This document shows, in pieces, positions 6,550 to 7,876 of a stretch of 7,876 nt of DNA (the stretch's first letter is position 1; every line of letters begins with the position of its first letter). The notes under the pieces were generated by a model. The model ran no database searches and had not been told where the DNA came from. It was given only the letters and a program-made list of their open reading frames with translations. Origin of the DNA: Xanthobacteraceae bacterium (GTDB lineage: Bacteria; Pseudomonadota; Alphaproteobacteria; Rhizobiales; Xanthobacteraceae); the NCBI GenBank assembly GCA_030043175.1, contig JASHYD010000274.1, positions 1-7,876 on the forward strand. Direction: 5' to 3'. A program made the position numbers and the translations under genes.

Positions 6550-6815
6550 CTATCTTGGATTGCGGATGAGTGGCCCTACCCGCTCCGCCCCAGCGAGCGC
6601 GTTCACCACTGGATCAATATGAAAGGTAAAATTGCCCTCCATCGTATGGGTGTCCACTGAAAGAACACGCCATTTCACCCAATAGGTCCCGGCGGGCAGA
6701 ACCTTCACCGCACGCGAAGCAGCTTGCGATCGCTCTTATCGATCACGGCGTTGGCGGTATTCATCCGTGCACCTGCCCGTTGATCGGGTTGCCCAAAGTA
6801 AAGTTCATCGAGGTC
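6550..6815 (-). pseudogene. copC: CopC-family copper-binding protein, C-terminal remnant
   Basis: CopC is a small periplasmic Cu(II)-binding protein of copper resistance or uptake, usually about 120 residues with a signal peptide. The remnant reads DQAGARMNTANAV-like sequence (here QRAGARMNTANAVIDKSDRK, then LLRV). After a one-base shift near 6709-6711 it continues KVLPAGTYWVKWRVLSVDTH and TMEGNFTFHIDP, and stops with TAG at 6550-6552. The W-R-V-L-S-x-D-x-H motif with the D-T-H copper ligands is clear. Restoring one C (CGTGCGGTG to CGTGCCGGTG) gives LLRVPVKVLPAGTY. The signal peptide, N-terminal His ligand and first strands are missing; upstream the sequence runs directly into a palindromic repeat at 6816. 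The tail VVNALAGAERVGPLIRNPR is longer than usual. It is non-functional as it stands. No copD, copper-sensing regulator or other copper gene is nearby. Confidence 0.75.
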
Positions 6816-6880
6816 GTCCGAATGGAGCGAAGCGACATCCAGGAACCCCGGTCCCGCATTTCGCTTTGCTCAATACAGAC
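6816..6880. repeat. 65-bp imperfect palindromic intergenic element
   Basis: The left arm 6816-6840 and the right arm 6856-6880 are inverted repeats of 25 bp matching at 18 positions; several mismatches would be G-U pairs in RNA. The loop is AGGAACCCCGGTCCC. The core GAGCGAAGCGACAT on the left faces ATTTCGCTTTGCTC on the right. This GAGCGAAGCGA/TTCGCTTCGCTC theme with a CCCGG-containing centre is typical of dispersed palindromic repeats in Bradyrhizobium-like genomes; the family identity is from memory. It abuts the 5' end of the copC remnant. Confidence 0.6.
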
Positions 6881-7214
6881 CGTACGCTGCCAGCAGGGGA
6901 CGAGTCCCTCGCTTCCGATTTTTGTCGATCGACAGGACAGCGAAGCGCATCGAAGGCTTCGGCGATCCGTGCACCCTCGATGGTGCGGACATCGCGCACT
7001 TTGCTGATCGTCACGACGCGCGGCAATAACAACCTGCCGAGTTCGATCTCGCGTCCGCCCCATGCGGTCCCGGCTCTTGTTTCCCAGGAGCTTCGGCAGG
7101 GGCCGGGGCTCTGTGGACCGGTTGAATGCGCCCGGTCCTGCGGGCATGGCCAAGAAGTCCGAACCGCAGCCGACAAACGCCAATGAGATCGTCAGCCGCC
7201 CACATCGCCGCCTA
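6881..7214 (-). other. Possible degraded coding sequence, not recognised
   Basis: One minus frame carries ELGRLLLPRVVTISKVRDVR then TIEGARIAEAFDALRCPVDR (about 6915-7045), which looks protein-like. A different minus frame at about 7060-7200 carries LTISLAFVGCGSDFLAMPAG. Neither has a ribosome site or a known domain, and both are embedded in Arg/Pro-rich sequence in overlapping frames. They could be pieces of one decayed gene or chance. Confidence 0.2.
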
Positions 7215-7593
7215 TTACACCGGCCCGAACAGTTCCCAGCTTGCGCCATCAAGCCACTGCATCTGCCGCTGCGTGATCGGGCATAATCATCCGGCCCAGT
7301 GTTGATTGTGATGCCCGCAGCATTGGAAGAGTGAGGCCCTTGAGGCTCGCCGCCTGTTTCCGAACATTCTCGCGGGTAAGATCGTCAACACACTGCTTGA
7401 GCACCGCAAGCAATGCTTTCGCTGCCATATAGCCGAACACCGTGAATACGGAGGTCTTGTCACCGTCCGGATGATATCGATCCATGAAAGTGGACCATTC
7501 TTTGGTTTCCGTATCATCGTTCCAAATTCGATCAGTTGCGTCCTTTATGTAGCTGCCGGTCAAAAATGCCCCGGCGAGTCTCTTCTGGTTGAC
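7215..7593 (-). pseudogene. LivK-type ABC transporter substrate-binding protein, C-terminal remnant with two frameshifts
   Basis: This is a periplasmic receptor of the Peripla_BP_6 (branched-chain amino acid, amide or aromatic acid) type, normally about 400 residues; only the last ~125 are present. Frame 1 reads FLTGSYIKDATDRIWNDD, then WSTFMDRYHPDGDKTSVFTV, FGYMAAKALLAVLKQCVDDL and TRENVRKQAASLKGLTLPML. Near 7314-7317 one missing C shifts into (P)GITINTGPDDYA. Near 7278-7281 a second missing C shifts into (P)ITQRQMQWLDGASWELFGPV and a TAA-TAG double stop (7212-7217). LPGITIN, YAPI..Q.Q and W.L.G are standard for the family end. Upstream of 7593 a TAG closes the frame and family similarity is gone, so the N-terminal two thirds and signal peptide are lost. 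No permease or ATPase genes of such a transporter are near. Confidence 0.8.
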
Positions 7594-7769
7594 CTACCGC
7601 CATTCTGACGGCCGCGCCGCTGCGGTGGTCGTGATCGAGTCTCGCGGCGTTCTCCATGCTCGCCTTGAGGCTTCGCCGGCCGGCGAGCGATCGAGAGCTC
7701 GAGTTCGCGTCCGGGCACCAGCTTGACCACGAGAGCGCGGGCCAGATCCCGGCGACTAAAGGAGCGTCA
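7594..7769. other. Short interval between two minus-strand remnants
   Basis: A minus frame reads SRRDLARALVVKLVPGRELE then LSIARRPAKP before turning Arg-rich; it has no start and no known domain. A perfect 12-bp palindrome CGCCGGCCGGCG lies at 7674-7685. Nothing further can be supported. Confidence 0.3.
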
Positions 7770-7876
7770 TTAGGAGTCGTGGGAAGTCGGCCACTGCGCG
7801 ATCACCTCTTCGACGACGCGGCGCGATAGGCTATGATACGTCACTCTCGCCGCGGTGTAGATCTCGCGTCCGAGCC
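7770..7876 (-). CDS. C-terminal end of an unidentified gene, cut by the window edge
   Basis: A minus frame entering from the right edge encodes LGREIYTAARVTYHSLSRRV then VEEVIAQWPTSHDS and a TAA at 7770-7772. The composition is protein-like: balanced charges and an amphipathic helix SLSRRVVEEVIAQW. The start lies outside the window and 34 codons are too few to name a family. Confidence 0.4.
   Translation of the reverse strand, partial: LGREIYTAARVTYHSLSRRVVEEVIAQWPTSHDS

Noticed and set aside
6761..7252. Minus-strand open frame of 163 codons
   Set aside because: It overlaps parts of the copC remnant, the palindromic repeat and the end of the LivK remnant in a different frame, so it cannot be a real gene as a whole.
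1..7876. CRISPR array, integrase or transposase, or complete toxin-antitoxin pair
   Set aside because: No regularly spaced repeats, no transposase or integrase motifs, and no antitoxin-like gene beside the PIN-like protein were found.

Overview
The window looks like an alphaproteobacterial chromosome of the Bradyrhizobium/Rhodopseudomonas type. The support is an Omp2-family porin start with a typical Bradyrhizobiaceae mature N-terminus, several small conserved unknown proteins of that group, high G+C in codon third positions, and a palindromic intergenic repeat with a GAGCGAAGCGA core. This assignment rests on recognising protein families by eye; no database search was made.

Layout. Positions 1-584 (minus) hold the 5' part of a porin gene that runs off the left edge and is broken by a one-base frameshift. 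Positions 585-1330 look non-coding. Positions 1330-2013 (minus) hold an intact 128-residue unknown protein followed by a frameshifted, unrecognised remnant. Positions 2303-4570 hold three intact plus-strand genes: a 63-residue helix-turn-helix-like protein, a HEAT-repeat protein, and a 313-residue protein with an N-terminal PIN/DUF5615-like nuclease domain and a large C-terminal region I do not recognise. Positions 4673-4938 (minus) hold a truncated, twice-frameshifted remnant of a multi-pass membrane protein. Immediately upstream of it is a striking array of three 13-bp palindromic operator-like sites. Positions 5661-6398 (plus) encode a single-pass membrane protein with a coiled coil and a Pro/Ala-rich tail. 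From 6550 to the right edge the minus strand carries debris: the C-terminal part of a CopC copper-binding protein, a 65-bp imperfect palindrome, the C-terminal third of a LivK-type substrate-binding protein with two frameshifts, and the last 34 codons of an unidentified gene.

How it fits together. This is not one functional pathway. It reads as an accessory or decaying stretch in which three or more recognisable genes (porin, membrane protein, copC, livK-like) are dead or damaged by single-base indels, interspersed with a few intact genes of unknown role. No transposase, integrase, rRNA, tRNA or CRISPR array was seen. The two items most worth following are the operator array at 4954-5016, which has outlived its target gene, and the PIN-like fusion protein at 3629-4570.
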